Shown: in pieces, positions 18,344 to 27,035 of the stretch
Numbering within the stretch: the first letter of the stretch is position 1
How the letters are laid out: each line of letters starts with the position of its first letter
Assembly (NCBI GenBank): GCA_051201675.1
Contig: CP179212.1
Location: 1,302,001 to 1,366,000, forward strand
DNA: 64,000 nucleotides
Origin: HTCC2207 sp002685195
GTDB lineage: Bacteria; Pseudomonadota; Gammaproteobacteria; Pseudomonadales; Porticoccaceae
Direction of reading: 5' to 3'
The notes under the pieces: generated by a model
The model's input: the letters and a program-made list of their open reading frames with translations, nothing else
Databases searched by the model: none
What the model was told of the DNA's origin: nothing
Program-made: the position numbers and the translations under genes

Positions 18344-18988
18344 TTATATATATTTTAATATATCTGAGAAACTGTCGACACACGCAATTGGATGATAAAA
18401 CTCTAGGCGCTCTTTACTGTGAGCACCATAGTTTACGCCAATCGATCTCATTGATGCCTGCTGAGCCATCGACAAGTCAAACTCAGTATCCCCGACCATG
18501 AGGGCTTGATTGCTGCTTACAGAGAATTGATCAAGCAGTTCATTTAGCATTAATGGATTTGGCTTTGACAGCGTTTCATCTGCACAGCGTGAGCCATCGA
18601 AATAATCACTCATATCACGAGCAGCTAAGACTCTATCAAGACCTGCCCTACTTTTACCGGTGGCAACTGCGAGAATATAGCCTTGGCCTTTAAGGATATC
18701 TAAAGTTTCTGTAACACCTGAAAAGAACTGGCATGGCGCCTTGTCCTGCTCCCGAAAATGTCGTGAATATAACTTAGTAAAAGCTTTGGTATCAGCTGGG
18801 TCAAGACTAGGAAAGAGCTGATTAGTCGCTTCCACTAAACCAAGACCAATAATATCAGCGGCACTCTCCCGGGATGGCACCGTCAGTCCTGCATCCGCCG
18901 GAGCCAAACGGATACAGCTGGATATTTTCTCTACGGAGTCACAGAGAGTTCCATCCCAGTCAAAAATAAGTAGTCTTGGCTTAGTGAT
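18344..18988 (-). CDS. HAD-superfamily hydrolase (phosphoglycolate phosphatase-like), ATC start codon
   Basis: About 214 residues when begun at ATC (18986-18988). Motif I, LLIFDWDGTLCDS, follows 4 codons later (Asp10, Asp12), then VATGKSRAGL (motif II), and VGDTEFDLSMAQQA (motif IV). It is therefore a complete HAD subfamily IA enzyme, commonly found beside rluC. In this frame no ATG, GTG or TTG exists between the upstream stop (TAG) and motif I; AGGAAAG ends 4 bases before the ATC. The first conventional start, at 18907, would remove the catalytic aspartates. The sequence after it, TKPRLLIF, suggests an ancestral ATG. Confidence 0.85.
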   Translation of the reverse strand: MTKPRLLIFDWDGTLCDSVEKISSCIRLAPADAGLTVPSRESAADIIGLGLVEATNQLFPSLDPADTKAFTKLYSRHFREQDKAPCQFFSGVTETLDILKGQGYILAVATGKSRAGLDRVLAARDMSDYFDGSRCADETLSKPNPLMLNELLDQFSVSSNQALMVGDTEFDLSMAQQASMRSIGVNYGAHSKERLEFYHPIACVDSFSDILKYI

Positions 18989-19003
18989 ATTTCTTTCCTA
19001 TGA

Positions 19004-19963
19004 TTATTGTATTTTTTGAAGAACCCTACCAAGATCATCTGGCAAGGGCGCGTCCACGACAACCCACTGATCAGACAAAGGATGTTTGAATCTTAAGCTC
19101 TTGGCGTGCAAGAACAGGCGCCTGCAACCAAGACCGCGCATTGAATCATTGAACTCTTTGTCCCCGTATTTCTCATCTCCGGCAATAGGCTGCCCTGAGA
19201 ACTGGCAATGCACTCTAATTTGATGAGTTCGTCCAGTTTCTAAAGTTACATCTAACAAAGTTGCCTGCTTAAAGCGTTGCGCGATATCGAAGTGGGTAAC
19301 TGAGGCTTTTCCTTCAACATCAACCTTGACAATACGCTCGCCAGAGGAAAGTTGGTTTTTTCTTAAAGGCGCATTAACAGTACTCTTACCCTTCGGCCAT
19401 TGGCCCGAAACCAACGCTTGATAGCTCTTTTTGACCTGGTTGCGCTGCATGGCGTTCTGTATATCGAGTAAGACACTGCGTTTTTTTGCAAACATTAAGC
19501 AACCGGAAGTTTCTCGGTCTAATCTATGAACTAACTCCAGAAACCTTTGCTCCGGCCTTTCGGCTCTAAACGCCTCTATTGCACCCAAGGACACCCCACT
19601 ACCCCCGTGCACCGCAAGACCACTCGGCTTATTAAAAATCAGAAGCCCTTCATCTTCGAACAAAACATTCTCAGAAAGGTACCGTTTGAGTTCTTTTCCA
19701 GGAACAGCAGGCGCGCCTCGTTGAGCGGTCCTAATGGGCGCTATCCTTACGATATCGCCTTCTTTGATGCGAGTATCAGGCTTCACTCGCCCTTTATTAA
19801 TCCTTACCTCACCTTTACGTAAAAGATTGTAAATACGTGACTTAGGGACACCTTTAAGATGCCTTATAAGAAAATTGTCCAACCGCTGCCCTTCTTGCTC
19901 AGGCCCTATTTCGGTATAGGTTACTTTGTCGAACTTATTTTCTTCCACGAATGATAGATCCAT
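19004..19963 (-). CDS. rluC: 23S rRNA pseudouridine synthase RluC
   Basis: 319 residues: S4 RNA-binding domain (about residues 25-75) and the RluA-type catalytic domain with HRLDRETSG (nucleophile Asp149), then ALVSGQWP and GRTHQIRVHC. It makes pseudouridines in 23S rRNA helices (positions 955, 2504, 2580 in E. coli). Upstream and divergent is rne, as in most gammaproteobacteria. Confidence 0.95.
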   Translation of the reverse strand: MDLSFVEENKFDKVTYTEIGPEQEGQRLDNFLIRHLKGVPKSRIYNLLRKGEVRINKGRVKPDTRIKEGDIVRIAPIRTAQRGAPAVPGKELKRYLSENVLFEDEGLLIFNKPSGLAVHGGSGVSLGAIEAFRAERPEQRFLELVHRLDRETSGCLMFAKKRSVLLDIQNAMQRNQVKKSYQALVSGQWPKGKSTVNAPLRKNQLSSGERIVKVDVEGKASVTHFDIAQRFKQATLLDVTLETGRTHQIRVHCQFSGQPIAGDEKYGDKEFNDSMRGLGCRRLFLHAKSLRFKHPLSDQWVVVDAPLPDDLGRVLQKIQ

Positions 19964-20664
19964 TAGTTTCTCAGCGAGGCATTGTAACGATCAAATCGCT
20001 ATAAACAAATCTAATTACTACTTTGATTTGTAGGAACCTGAGTTTATTGTTATATTGCGCTCCGAACCGACATGCAGAGTGCCCAATGGAAGGCACAGTG
20101 TTGAGGGTTTTAAAGGCCTGAAGACTAAATTGGCCAAGAATACAGGGCTATTTGCTGAATTTTTATGAGCAGATAGCCAAATATAGCTGAGTGAGTTCAG
20201 CAAGTGAAAGTCTGAAATAGACAAAGGTTATAAGCTAGGCACTGCCGCTTCGATAATCGTCATACAAACGATACAATCATTAACTCGAAGGCGTTGATAT
20301 ACAGTGATTAGCTGAATAAAAACGAATAATTAGTTGATTTAGAGACCATTTTAACAAGCTTAATTATGGCTTGAAATTTGCGGTCATCAATCCACAGAAC
20401 GTTACCTAAAGTTAGGCTCTGTGCGGCCAAGAATCTAAATTAACAATAACAAGGCAATAGCGATTTAAATCCTGTGGCCGAATGAAATTGAAGTATAAGT
20501 TCAAATTTTGTCGGTTGTATTTGGTAACGTCGCGATATAGCACCCGTTAATAATGGTATATTTTATTAGCGTTAGAAGTCTGCTACCCATGCCTACTCGT
20601 GGTCCTTTCCTCTCTTTCTTTCCTTTACTCTGATACTGCTCAGAACAACAAGTAAAGGTGAATT
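19964..20664. promoter_or_regulatory. Divergent rluC-rne spacer with the long RNase E leader
   Basis: A 700-base gap without a convincing gene. RNase E genes of gammaproteobacteria characteristically have long structured 5' leaders through which RNase E controls its own mRNA. This gap is the right size and place. I could not identify a well-matching promoter by eye; the last 80 bases before rne are pyrimidine-rich. The small frame at 20018-20224 on the minus strand has no homology I recognise and is not called. Confidence 0.6.
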
Positions 20665-23436
20665 ATGAAACGTATGTTAATTAATGCATCGCACACTGAA
20701 GAAGTGCGCGTTGCTATGGTAGATGGCCAGCGGCTATATGATCTAGATATAGAAAACAGAACCAGAGAACAAAAAAAATCAAACATTTATAAAGGAAAGG
20801 TAACGCGAGTCGAACCAAGCCTTGAAGCTGCTTTTATTGACTATGGCGCAGAACGTCATGGCTTCCTCCCTCTTAAAGAAATATCCCGAGAATACTTCAA
20901 AAAAGGTGCATCTGATGGTGGTCGCGTCCGCGTTCAAGACGCCCTCAAAGAGGGACAAGAAGTCGTCGTCCAAGTCGAGAAAGAAGAGCGCAGTAATAAA
21001 GGCGCAGCACTAACTACCTTCATCAGCCTGGCTGGTCGGTACCTGGTACTGATGCCAAACAATCCCCGCGCTGGTGGCATATCTCGGCGTATTGAAGGTG
21101 ATGAGCGGGCTGACTTAAGAGAAGCTATGCGTGGCCTAGATATCCCAGACGGTATGGGAGCAATTGTAAGAACAGCCGGCATCGGTCGAGCGACCGAAGA
21201 ACTTCAATGGGACTTCAACTATCTACTTCAACTTTGGAATACTATTACTGAAGAGTCAGGGAAGGCTAAGGCGCCCCACTTTCTATTCCAAGAGAGTAAC
21301 GTGATTGTTCGTGCGATTAGAGACTATCTGCGTCAGGACGTTGGAGAAGTTATTGTCGATGGCGAAGAAGCTTACGCTCTTGCGGCAGCCTTCATCACTA
21401 CGGTCATGCCAGACTTCAGAAGCAAAGTGAAGTTTTATCAGGATGAAATCCCACTGTTTAACCGCTATCAAGTCGAAAATCAGATTGATACTGCTTTCTG
21501 CCGTGAAGTGAGCTTGCCTTCTGGAGGGTCGATAGTGATCGATATCACCGAGGCATTGGTCTCAATCGATATCAACTCAGCTCGCGCAACTAAAGGCGGT
21601 GATATCGAAGAAACTGCGTTTAACACCAATAAGGAAGCAGCAGAAGAAATAGCCCGCCAGTTGCGTTTGCGCGATGTGGGTGGACTTATTGTTATCGACT
21701 TTATCGATATGCTAAATAGTCGCCACCAAAAGGATGTCGAGAACAAAATGCGTGATGCTCTAGAAGTTGATCGTGCCCGGGTACAGGTAGGTCGAATCTC
21801 TCGCTTTGGCTTGTTAGAAATGTCTCGACAGAGACTGCGTCCGTCTCTTGAAGAAACAATGTCTCGAACATGTCCTCGCTGCAAAGGGCAAGGCACCATT
21901 CGTGGGACCCGATCTCTTGCTCTATCGATATTAAGACTGGTAGAAGAAGAAGCACAAAAAGAGTTTAGTCGTGAAATTCGGGCCATAGTGCCGGTACCAG
22001 TGGCGACCTTTTTGCTAAATGAAAAACGCAAAGAGATATCTGACATTGAGTCGCGAAATAGCATTCAGGTTACCGTGCTACCCAACACTGAGATGCAAAC
22101 ACCGCATTTTGAGGTTGTTAGGATCCGTAACCAGGATGAAGAGAACACCGACTTCAGCTATCGTCTTGCCGATGAACTTAGCAAACCAGAAGAGGAAGTA
22201 GTAACAGAGGCAGCAGAGCCCCAAGCTCTTCCAAAACCTGCAGTTAAAACAGTAATTCCGTCCACCCCTGCCCCTGTAATGGCTCCTACTCCAGTTGTTG
22301 AGGAGAAAAGCCAAGGCTTTGTTAAGCGGCTATGGGCAAGTATGTTTGGTGAAACTGAAGAGCCAGTGGTAGAAAAGAAACCAAAACCTACAAACAATAG
22401 AGGTCGTAACAACCGCAATAATCGTAACCGTGGCGGGCAAAACAACCGCAACCGTGGCGGGCAAAACAATCGCCGTCCTAACGAGCGTAACGCAGAAAAC
22501 AAGAATGCCAGTACTGAACAGTCAAATGATCAAAAAACTGCTCCTAAAGGCAATCAAAACCGTAATAATCGTCGCAATAAAAATAATCGTCCGAAAGATG
22601 CGGTGGCTCCTAAGGAAGCGGCAGTCCAAAAAACCACTGACACAAAGCCAGTTGAGACTTCAGCAAAAGCAGAAGGTGGCGATCAATTGAAACGGCGTCC
22701 CGATGACAAACGTCGCGGGCCCCGTCGTCGTCGTCAGCGACAAGATGTACCAAAGGCTATGTTGGACCAAGCTACAGCGCTAACTAACTCGCCAAGTGAT
22801 ACTGCAGCAGACAAAGCCCCTGCTTCACCGTCTGCGGAGGTTAAGACGCCCAAGGCAACTACCGATCTAACGCCAGCCAAAGATGTAAATGTAGCCGATA
22901 CTGCACAGCCTAAAGAAGCCAAACCTAAGCCCAAGCGCAAAGCCGCGCCTAAGGCGAAAGCATCAAAGGATGAGCCGAGCAGTAAAGCTGTTGATACCGC
23001 AACTGATTCAGTCGTTGACAACGCAGATACGCCTAAGAAGCCAGAAGCTAAGAAATCTGCTGCGAAGGCGAAGGCAAAACCAAAAGCTAAACCTGCGAAG
23101 GTAGTAAAAGCTAAACCTGCAGCCGACTCAGAAGCCTCTTCTGTGGCTGATACAGTGGTAAGAGCCAGTAATGATCCTCGCAAAAAACCTAAACCAGTTG
23201 TGGAGGTCAAGGTGAGCACAGAGCGTGTCGAAATACCCGCTCCAGCGGTTTCATCGGAGCCGACACCAGTAGCTGGAAAACCCAAAAAAGCTGGACCAAG
23301 GGCCTCTAATGACCCACGGAAAAAGCGTGCGGCGGCAAAGCCAAAGGCTGCTTCAAAGGCTAAAAAAGCTGACTCTGAGACTGCTAAAACGGTTTCATCT
23401 GAAAAATCTTCAGAGGAAAATACACCAAAGGCTTAA
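20665..23436 (+). CDS. rne: Ribonuclease E
   Basis: 923 residues. Catalytic half: S1 domain (about residues 38-120), catalytic Asp302 in SIDINSARAT and Asp345 in IVIDFIDMLN, and the Zn-link CPRCKGQG at 403-410. The C-terminal half is disordered: a membrane-targeting-like amphipathic stretch GFVKRLWASMFG near residue 555, an Arg/Asn/Gly-rich RNA-binding block with a 24-base DNA repeat at about 22426-22473, then Lys/Ala/Pro-rich linker, and two RASNDPRKK copies. NDPR motifs are known from Pseudomonas RNase E tails. The enzyme drives mRNA decay and rRNA/tRNA processing; translation follows GTAAAGGTG. Confidence 0.96.
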   Translation: MKRMLINASHTEEVRVAMVDGQRLYDLDIENRTREQKKSNIYKGKVTRVEPSLEAAFIDYGAERHGFLPLKEISREYFKKGASDGGRVRVQDALKEGQEVVVQVEKEERSNKGAALTTFISLAGRYLVLMPNNPRAGGISRRIEGDERADLREAMRGLDIPDGMGAIVRTAGIGRATEELQWDFNYLLQLWNTITEESGKAKAPHFLFQESNVIVRAIRDYLRQDVGEVIVDGEEAYALAAAFITTVMPDFRSKVKFYQDEIPLFNRYQVENQIDTAFCREVSLPSGGSIVIDITEALVSIDINSARATKGGDIEETAFNTNKEAAEEIARQLRLRDVGGLIVIDFIDMLNSRHQKDVENKMRDALEVDRARVQVGRISRFGLLEMSRQRLRPSLEETMSRTCPRCKGQGTIRGTRSLALSILRLVEEEAQKEFSREIRAIVPVPVATFLLNEKRKEISDIESRNSIQVTVLPNTEMQTPHFEVVRIRNQDEENTDFSYRLADELSKPEEEVVTEAAEPQALPKPAVKTVIPSTPAPVMAPTPVVEEKSQGFVKRLWASMFGETEEPVVEKKPKPTNNRGRNNRNNRNRGGQNNRNRGGQNNRRPNERNAENKNASTEQSNDQKTAPKGNQNRNNRRNKNNRPKDAVAPKEAAVQKTTDTKPVETSAKAEGGDQLKRRPDDKRRGPRRRRQRQDVPKAMLDQATALTNSPSDTAADKAPASPSAEVKTPKATTDLTPAKDVNVADTAQPKEAKPKPKRKAAPKAKASKDEPSSKAVDTATDSVVDNADTPKKPEAKKSAAKAKAKPKAKPAKVVKAKPAADSEASSVADTVVRASNDPRKKPKPVVEVKVSTERVEIPAPAVSSEPTPVAGKPKKAGPRASNDPRKKRAAAKPKAASKAKKADSETAKTVSSEKSSEENTPKA
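22426..22473 (+). repeat. 24-base tandem repeat inside rne
   Basis: AACCGTGGCGGGCAAAACAA occurs at 22426-22445 and again at 22450-22469, a 24-base period encoding NRGGQNNR units of the Arg-rich RNA-binding region. It is a coding repeat that could expand or contract without a frameshift. Confidence 0.85.
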
Positions 23437-23443
23437 TTGGTAC

Positions 23444-23471
23444 TTGTTCCAAGTAAAAGGCGCTGTATAAT
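23444..23471 (+). promoter_or_regulatory. Promoter of tRNA-Ser
   Basis: TTGTTC (23444-23449), 16-base spacer, consensus TATAAT (23466-23471), and a GC-rich CGCGCC discriminator ahead of the tRNA at 23485. It lies between the rne stop and the tRNA, so the tRNA need not depend on rne transcription. Confidence 0.75.
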
Positions 23472-23484
23472 CGCGCCTTCAAAA

Positions 23485-23575
23485 GGTGGGATGGCAGAGC
23501 GGTTGAATGCACCAGTCTTGAAAACTGGCATACGTTAATAGCGTATCTAGGGTTCGAATCCCTATCCCACCGCCA
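23485..23575 (+). tRNA. tRNA-Ser (anticodon TGA)
   Basis: 91 nucleotides with CCA encoded. The acceptor GGTGGGA pairs with TCCCACC; the anticodon stem-loop is CCAGTCTTGAAAACTGG with TGA at 34-36; the long variable arm of class II tRNAs (CATACGTTAATAGCGTATC) and the T arm GGTTCGAATCC are clear. It reads UCA serine codons. Confidence 0.97.
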
Positions 23576-23595
23576 TTTACATTAATTAAACCTCT
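23565..23595 (+). repeat. Left copy of a degenerate direct repeat at the tRNA-Ser 3' end (attL-like)
   Basis: The last bases of the tRNA plus the next 20 resemble 25809-25839: 24 of 31 positions match, including the CCA and an exact 13-14 base TTAATTAAACCTCT (23582-23595). Repeats of a tRNA 3' end flanking foreign DNA are the usual trace of tyrosine-recombinase insertion. See the finding for limits. Confidence 0.5.
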
Positions 23596-23616
23596 GTTTC
23601 TGCAGGGGTTTTTTTA
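23588..23616 (+). terminator. Intrinsic terminator after tRNA-Ser
   Basis: AAACCTCTG pairs with CAGGGGTTT (one G-U pair) around TTTCTG-like loop, followed by seven T. Located just past the tRNA. Confidence 0.88.
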
Positions 23617-23869
23617 TTTATAGCGCAAAAAATCAGATAGGGTTGCAGTTAGAGTTACAGTCGCAATCAAAAAAGTACTCGAAATCATAACCCACCCAGT
23701 CAAATCAGGGTTAGATCGAGATGGTTCTTAATAATGTGACATAGGGGGTCTAAAAGAGCCCTCCGATGAGGATTCTATTGAGGTTTGAGTAAAAAGTCTT
23801 TATCTCTATCTTGGATAGAAAAGAGGGATTAAATCAATCCCTCCAAAGTTCCATTCCGCCTTTTCGCGG

Positions 23870-24211
23870 TTACGGTTTAGGCAATATCTCCAGCGCTTTT
23901 TTGTCATCAACCACAGGAGTGATTGTCGCGTCACATACTTCCGTCCAAGGATTAACATGTCTGATAGCAAGAGTAGGATCATCAGTTTCAATTAACACTA
24001 TGCCGCTACCAGAAGTGAGGTCGTGATACCTCGCAAGTTTTTTAGAGCCCTTTGGGAATTGAGCATCGAGTTCCTCTAACGTCATAGACGCGAAATTTTT
24101 ATATGCTTCTGCATCGCATTTGAAATCAACAAGGTATACAGAACCATGTCCGTCCGCATACCCAAAATTATAAAACAACAACGTAACCGCTAGAATAAAA
24201 TACTTTTTCAT
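23870..24211 (-). CDS. Exported DUF3303-like protein
   Basis: 113 residues: a signal peptide (MKKYFILAVTLLFYNFGYA, cut before DGHG) and a small alpha/beta domain. ARYHDLTSGSGIVLIETDDP followed by EVCDATITPVVDDKKALE resembles DUF3303, a dimeric ferredoxin-like fold of unknown role. It ends within 300 bases of the tRNA-Ser terminator, inside the region bounded by the degenerate repeats. Confidence 0.7.
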   Translation of the reverse strand: MKKYFILAVTLLFYNFGYADGHGSVYLVDFKCDAEAYKNFASMTLEELDAQFPKGSKKLARYHDLTSGSGIVLIETDDPTLAIRHVNPWTEVCDATITPVVDDKKALEILPKP

Positions 24212-24357
24212 TGGAAGTCTCCGAAGGGTTCGAGAATGATTTTTCAGTATATCCAGAACTAAATAGCTTATCTAGTCAAATCAGTCAGGAATGCCTGCAC
24301 TTTAGGTTAGGCTTAAAATAAAATAGCTCGATAAATCAATGGCTTGTAGCTATTAAG

Positions 24358-24558
24358 CTATCCTGTGATCGAAACTACTTTTGATTGAGGTGTGACACAG
24401 GCATAGTCACTATACTTCTGCATTAATATACGTCTTTTATCAATAAGTTCGCCTTTCTGATATGTTCTAGCAGACTTATCTTCAATCTTATGCGCCAGAG
24501 CCATCTCACCTGTTAGCCAATCAGCCTGAAACCCATGCAGCATAAAGGAATAAGGCAA
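24358..24558 (-). pseudogene. Remnant of a tyrosine-recombinase (P4-type integrase) C-terminus
   Basis: About 66 residues. MALAHKIEDKSARTYQKGEL followed by IDKRRILMQKYSDYA matches the end of P4/prophage-type integrases (LAH...AYxRxxxxxxRRxLMxxWAxY), including the nucleophile Tyr in ARTYQKG. HGFQADW upstream recalls HGFRAT of the same family but about ten residues are missing in between, and the rest of the enzyme (N-terminal and core domains, catalytic Arg box) is absent. The fragment therefore cannot be active. Confidence 0.75.
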
Positions 24559-24730
24559 TTAGTTTTTGCAGCGTTGTAGCGGCTCAACAAATAAAATTAA
24601 CCAGGCACTGATTGATAGCACAGATTGTATCGGCCATGCCTCGATCTAGCCCTAATTTGACTGCATGGGGTATTCAGCTATGCTTAATTATCTACTGTTG
24701 TAACTATTGCTCTAACGAGGTGAAAAGGAA

Positions 24731-25534
24731 ATGGAAACTTCTCTGTATTTTAAAACTGCGCTTATATTAGCAACTCAGTTGGGTATTATATTCGTGGGCT
24801 GCTTCTTTCTCATCTCTACTGCTAAAAAAGCATATATGGAGGGAAGGCTATTTTTTGGGATAGAGTTTATAGGGCGCAAGAATAGTAGAGGAGAATTGGA
24901 CCTTATCCCAATTGAACAAGCGCCAATAATTAAACCTAACGAATCTGCCTCTCCTCTGAAAAATCGCGACGAACAGTCTACTGAAGATGACAAGCAGGCT
25001 ACTACCAAAAAGCAGACCCTTCTAAATAAATTTATGTGGGTTTGGATGATTAGTCTTTTTGGGATGGTATTCCTGGCTCCAGGCAGTACATCCATTGGCT
25101 TCATGCTAATGACCATATCCAGCATCACTTTCGCGCCACTGCTAGGAGTGATGATGCTTGAAATGGATGAAAATGATGGGCTACGAGCGACTCTACTTAC
25201 ATGCCTAATAACAGTTTGCGCGGCACTGGTTGGAATGTACTCAGGCATAGATTTCAGTTTTATGAGAGGATTTCTATTTTTTGGGCTTTGTGCACTACTC
25301 CTGGTAGGATTTGGAAGGATATTTTTCGGTATGACAAGTGCAATGATTCGCCTCAAAGCAATATGTGGCGCTGTATTGTTTTCTTTGTTTCTTGTTTACG
25401 ACTTCAATCGACTAAAACAGCTTAGTGACATTGGGATTAATGACTGGTCCACTGCTCTTAAAGTGGCGATTAGCATTTACCTAGATATATTGAATTTGCT
25501 GCTAGAAATAATGCAAGCAATGGGAGATAGCTAG
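24731..25534 (+). CDS. Bax inhibitor-1 (BI-1/YccA)-like membrane protein
   Basis: 267 residues. An N-terminal membrane helix (about 8-30) and a hydrophilic insert to about residue 92 precede five or six helices. The C-terminal part follows the BI-1 pattern: AALVGMYSGIDFSFMRGFLF, then AVLFSLFLVYDFNRL with the conserved Asp, and ISIYLDILNLLLEIMQAMG. BI-1 proteins are inner-membrane proteins of uncertain function (ion leak, FtsH regulation). Good ribosome-binding site AGGTGAAAAGGAA. The long N-terminal extension is unusual. Confidence 0.7.
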   Translation: METSLYFKTALILATQLGIIFVGCFFLISTAKKAYMEGRLFFGIEFIGRKNSRGELDLIPIEQAPIIKPNESASPLKNRDEQSTEDDKQATTKKQTLLNKFMWVWMISLFGMVFLAPGSTSIGFMLMTISSITFAPLLGVMMLEMDENDGLRATLLTCLITVCAALVGMYSGIDFSFMRGFLFFGLCALLLVGFGRIFFGMTSAMIRLKAICGAVLFSLFLVYDFNRLKQLSDIGINDWSTALKVAISIYLDILNLLLEIMQAMGDS

Positions 25535-25808
25535 TAGTTTGGGACGGCCCGCGTTCGAGGCTTTAGATCAACTGCCTCGACCCGAGAAGTACCCTAAAGA
25601 TACCGACAAAAAAGTTTAAAAATCACTAGATAGTAACCACAGTTAAAACAATCTGCTTAAGCGGTATCTTGATCTTTGTGCACGTTAACGTGTCCGACAA
25701 GTTACGCATAGATGCTTGGAAGTGTTCGCGCCTAATCAGCCTCGCAAGCAACGAGAGCTAACAGGCGCTGCAGAGACTTTAAAGTATAGAAATGGCGTTG
25801 GGACAGAA

Positions 25809-25839
25809 GCTCATCACCATATATCTTAATTAAACCTCT
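25809..25839 (+). repeat. Right copy of the degenerate repeat (attR-like)
   Basis: Matches the tRNA-Ser 3' end and downstream 20 bases (23565-23595) at 24 of 31 positions and ends in the identical TTAATTAAACCTCT. As with the left copy, a T-rich terminator follows immediately. Confidence 0.5.
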
Positions 25840-25858
25840 TTTTGTTAGAGGTTTTTTT
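25832..25858 (+). terminator. Intrinsic terminator
   Basis: AAACCTCT pairs with AGAGGTTT around TTTTGTT-like loop, then a T run. It resembles the tRNA-Ser terminator in sequence and is part of the duplicated stretch. Confidence 0.75.
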
Positions 25859-26042
25859 ATATTCGCTAGCTATTATTGACCTGTACTACACCTTAATTTA
25901 ATTAAATCTACCTGAGTCTCCTGAACAGATAACTTAAAAGTTCTTCAACAATCCACTCGTTTATAGATCTAGATCAAAAAGACTTGCCAAGCAGTCCCTT
26001 AAATTGATGTCCAACATCACTGTTATAAAAGGAAGAACTGTA

Positions 26043-26147
26043 ATGACTCGAGTAAACCGCGAGGTCAAATTATTCGCAATAGGACTTTTATTTGTCCCCC
26101 CAATCCTTTGTCTAATTGTTGTTCTGTTACTCACCGCAATACAATGA
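26043..26147 (+). CDS. Candidate 34-residue single-helix membrane peptide
   Basis: ATG at 26043 is preceded by AAAAGGAAG at good spacing. The peptide starts MTRVNREVKLFAIGLLFVPP and continues as one hydrophobic helix to a TGA at 26145. The opposite frame at 25961-26209 has no supporting features, so the plus-strand frame is preferred. No family recognised; could be chance. Confidence 0.4.
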   Translation: MTRVNREVKLFAIGLLFVPPILCLIVVLLLTAIQ

Positions 26148-26541
26148 CAGCATACAAAAGATCGGAAACGACAACTTACGGTGATTAAAGTTGTCTTAAG
26201 CCTGTCCATGTAAGCTTCGTAAAGCGTCTAGTAAGGCTTGGCCACTTCTTTACACCTCCCCACTGAACGGTACGCATGGTATTGAAGTACAACCTCTAAA
26301 CTAGCATGCGTGCTTATCGATGGTGGGAGTGTAAATGCCTACGAATATCCACTAAGTGTTAGCTACAAAGTTTTGGATTAACGATTTCTTGATCTTCATG
26401 GCCATCACTACTGCGAAATAGTCAGTTTCCTAAAGATATCTCACAAAGTTTCAAATGAGGTGCTAGTCTTTAATTATGCACTTATGGTTGCCTGTGTGAT
26501 AACAACCGGTGCACAAATAATTTTAACAAGAGGAGTCATAC
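26148..26541. other. Intergenic region upstream of the exported-protein pair
   Basis: About 390 bases with no supported gene and no clear terminator. The last 20 bases provide the AAGAGGAG ribosome-binding site for the following gene. I see no confident promoter. Confidence 0.5.
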
Positions 26542-27033
26542 ATGGAAAAGTTAGTAGCAACATTAATATTGATTGTTATAGGCTTAGGTAATTTGTCTTA
26601 TGCAGATCAACACTTAGATTCTAGTGAGTCTGAAGTTTTAGAGGCTTTGTCGGCCTATATGGATGCTCGAAATACCCGAGATTTTAAAGCAGTAATAGCA
26701 CTTTCGAGTAAGTCTGGCACTTTGGACACTAACTCAGATGGGAGCTTTCACAAGCAACCTGCGGTCCAAACAATCGCTGGATGGAAGAAAAGTGGTGATG
26801 CAATTACGCAATACTTTTATCCAGAAGCGACTGCGATCGCGGATGACGTCGTCCATGTACGTTTCTACTCAGAAGGCATGGTGGGTAGTAATGGCAAGAT
26901 GAATGACTATAGAACTCGAGTAACAATGAATTGGGTAAAAGAGGACGGTAAATGGGTTTTGCGAAGCGCCCATTATTCTCCCGCCAGTTATGGCGGTGTT
27001 CACAAAACACAAGCTTCAGACTTTGAGGATTAA
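26542..27033 (+). CDS. Exported SnoaL/NTF2-like protein
   Basis: 163 residues with a signal peptide (about residues 1-21, cut after SYA before DQHL). The mature part begins with a helix ending in EALSAYMDARNTRDFKAVIA and ends with VNWVKEDGKWVLRSAHYSP-like beta strands, the SnoaL-like/DUF4440 layout. Many such proteins bind small ligands; the function here is unknown. It is followed after two bases by another exported protein, so they form an operon. Confidence 0.7.
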   Translation: MEKLVATLILIVIGLGNLSYADQHLDSSESEVLEALSAYMDARNTRDFKAVIALSSKSGTLDTNSDGSFHKQPAVQTIAGWKKSGDAITQYFYPEATAIADDVVHVRFYSEGMVGSNGKMNDYRTRVTMNWVKEDGKWVLRSAHYSPASYGGVHKTQASDFED

Positions 27034-27035
27034 TC

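Larger units (their letters stand above)
25535..26042. other. Non-coding stretch with the right-hand repeat
   Basis: No gene I can support in 508 bases. It contains a 12-base perfect palindrome CACGTTAACGTG at 25681-25692, the attR-like repeat at 25809-25839, and a terminator. Sequence between is probably remnant DNA. Confidence 0.6.

Noticed and set aside
20018..20224. 68-residue minus-strand frame in the rne leader
   Set aside because: No homology, no RBS; region is better explained as the RNase E leader and rluC-rne spacer.
22734..23285. Long minus-strand frame antisense to the rne tail
   Set aside because: It mirrors the Lys/Ala/Pro-rich codon bias of rne, has no RBS and no recognisable domain.
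25961..26209. 82-residue minus-strand frame in the gap before 26542
   Set aside because: Arg/Cys-rich with no domain and overlaps the plus-strand 34-residue frame, which has a good RBS.
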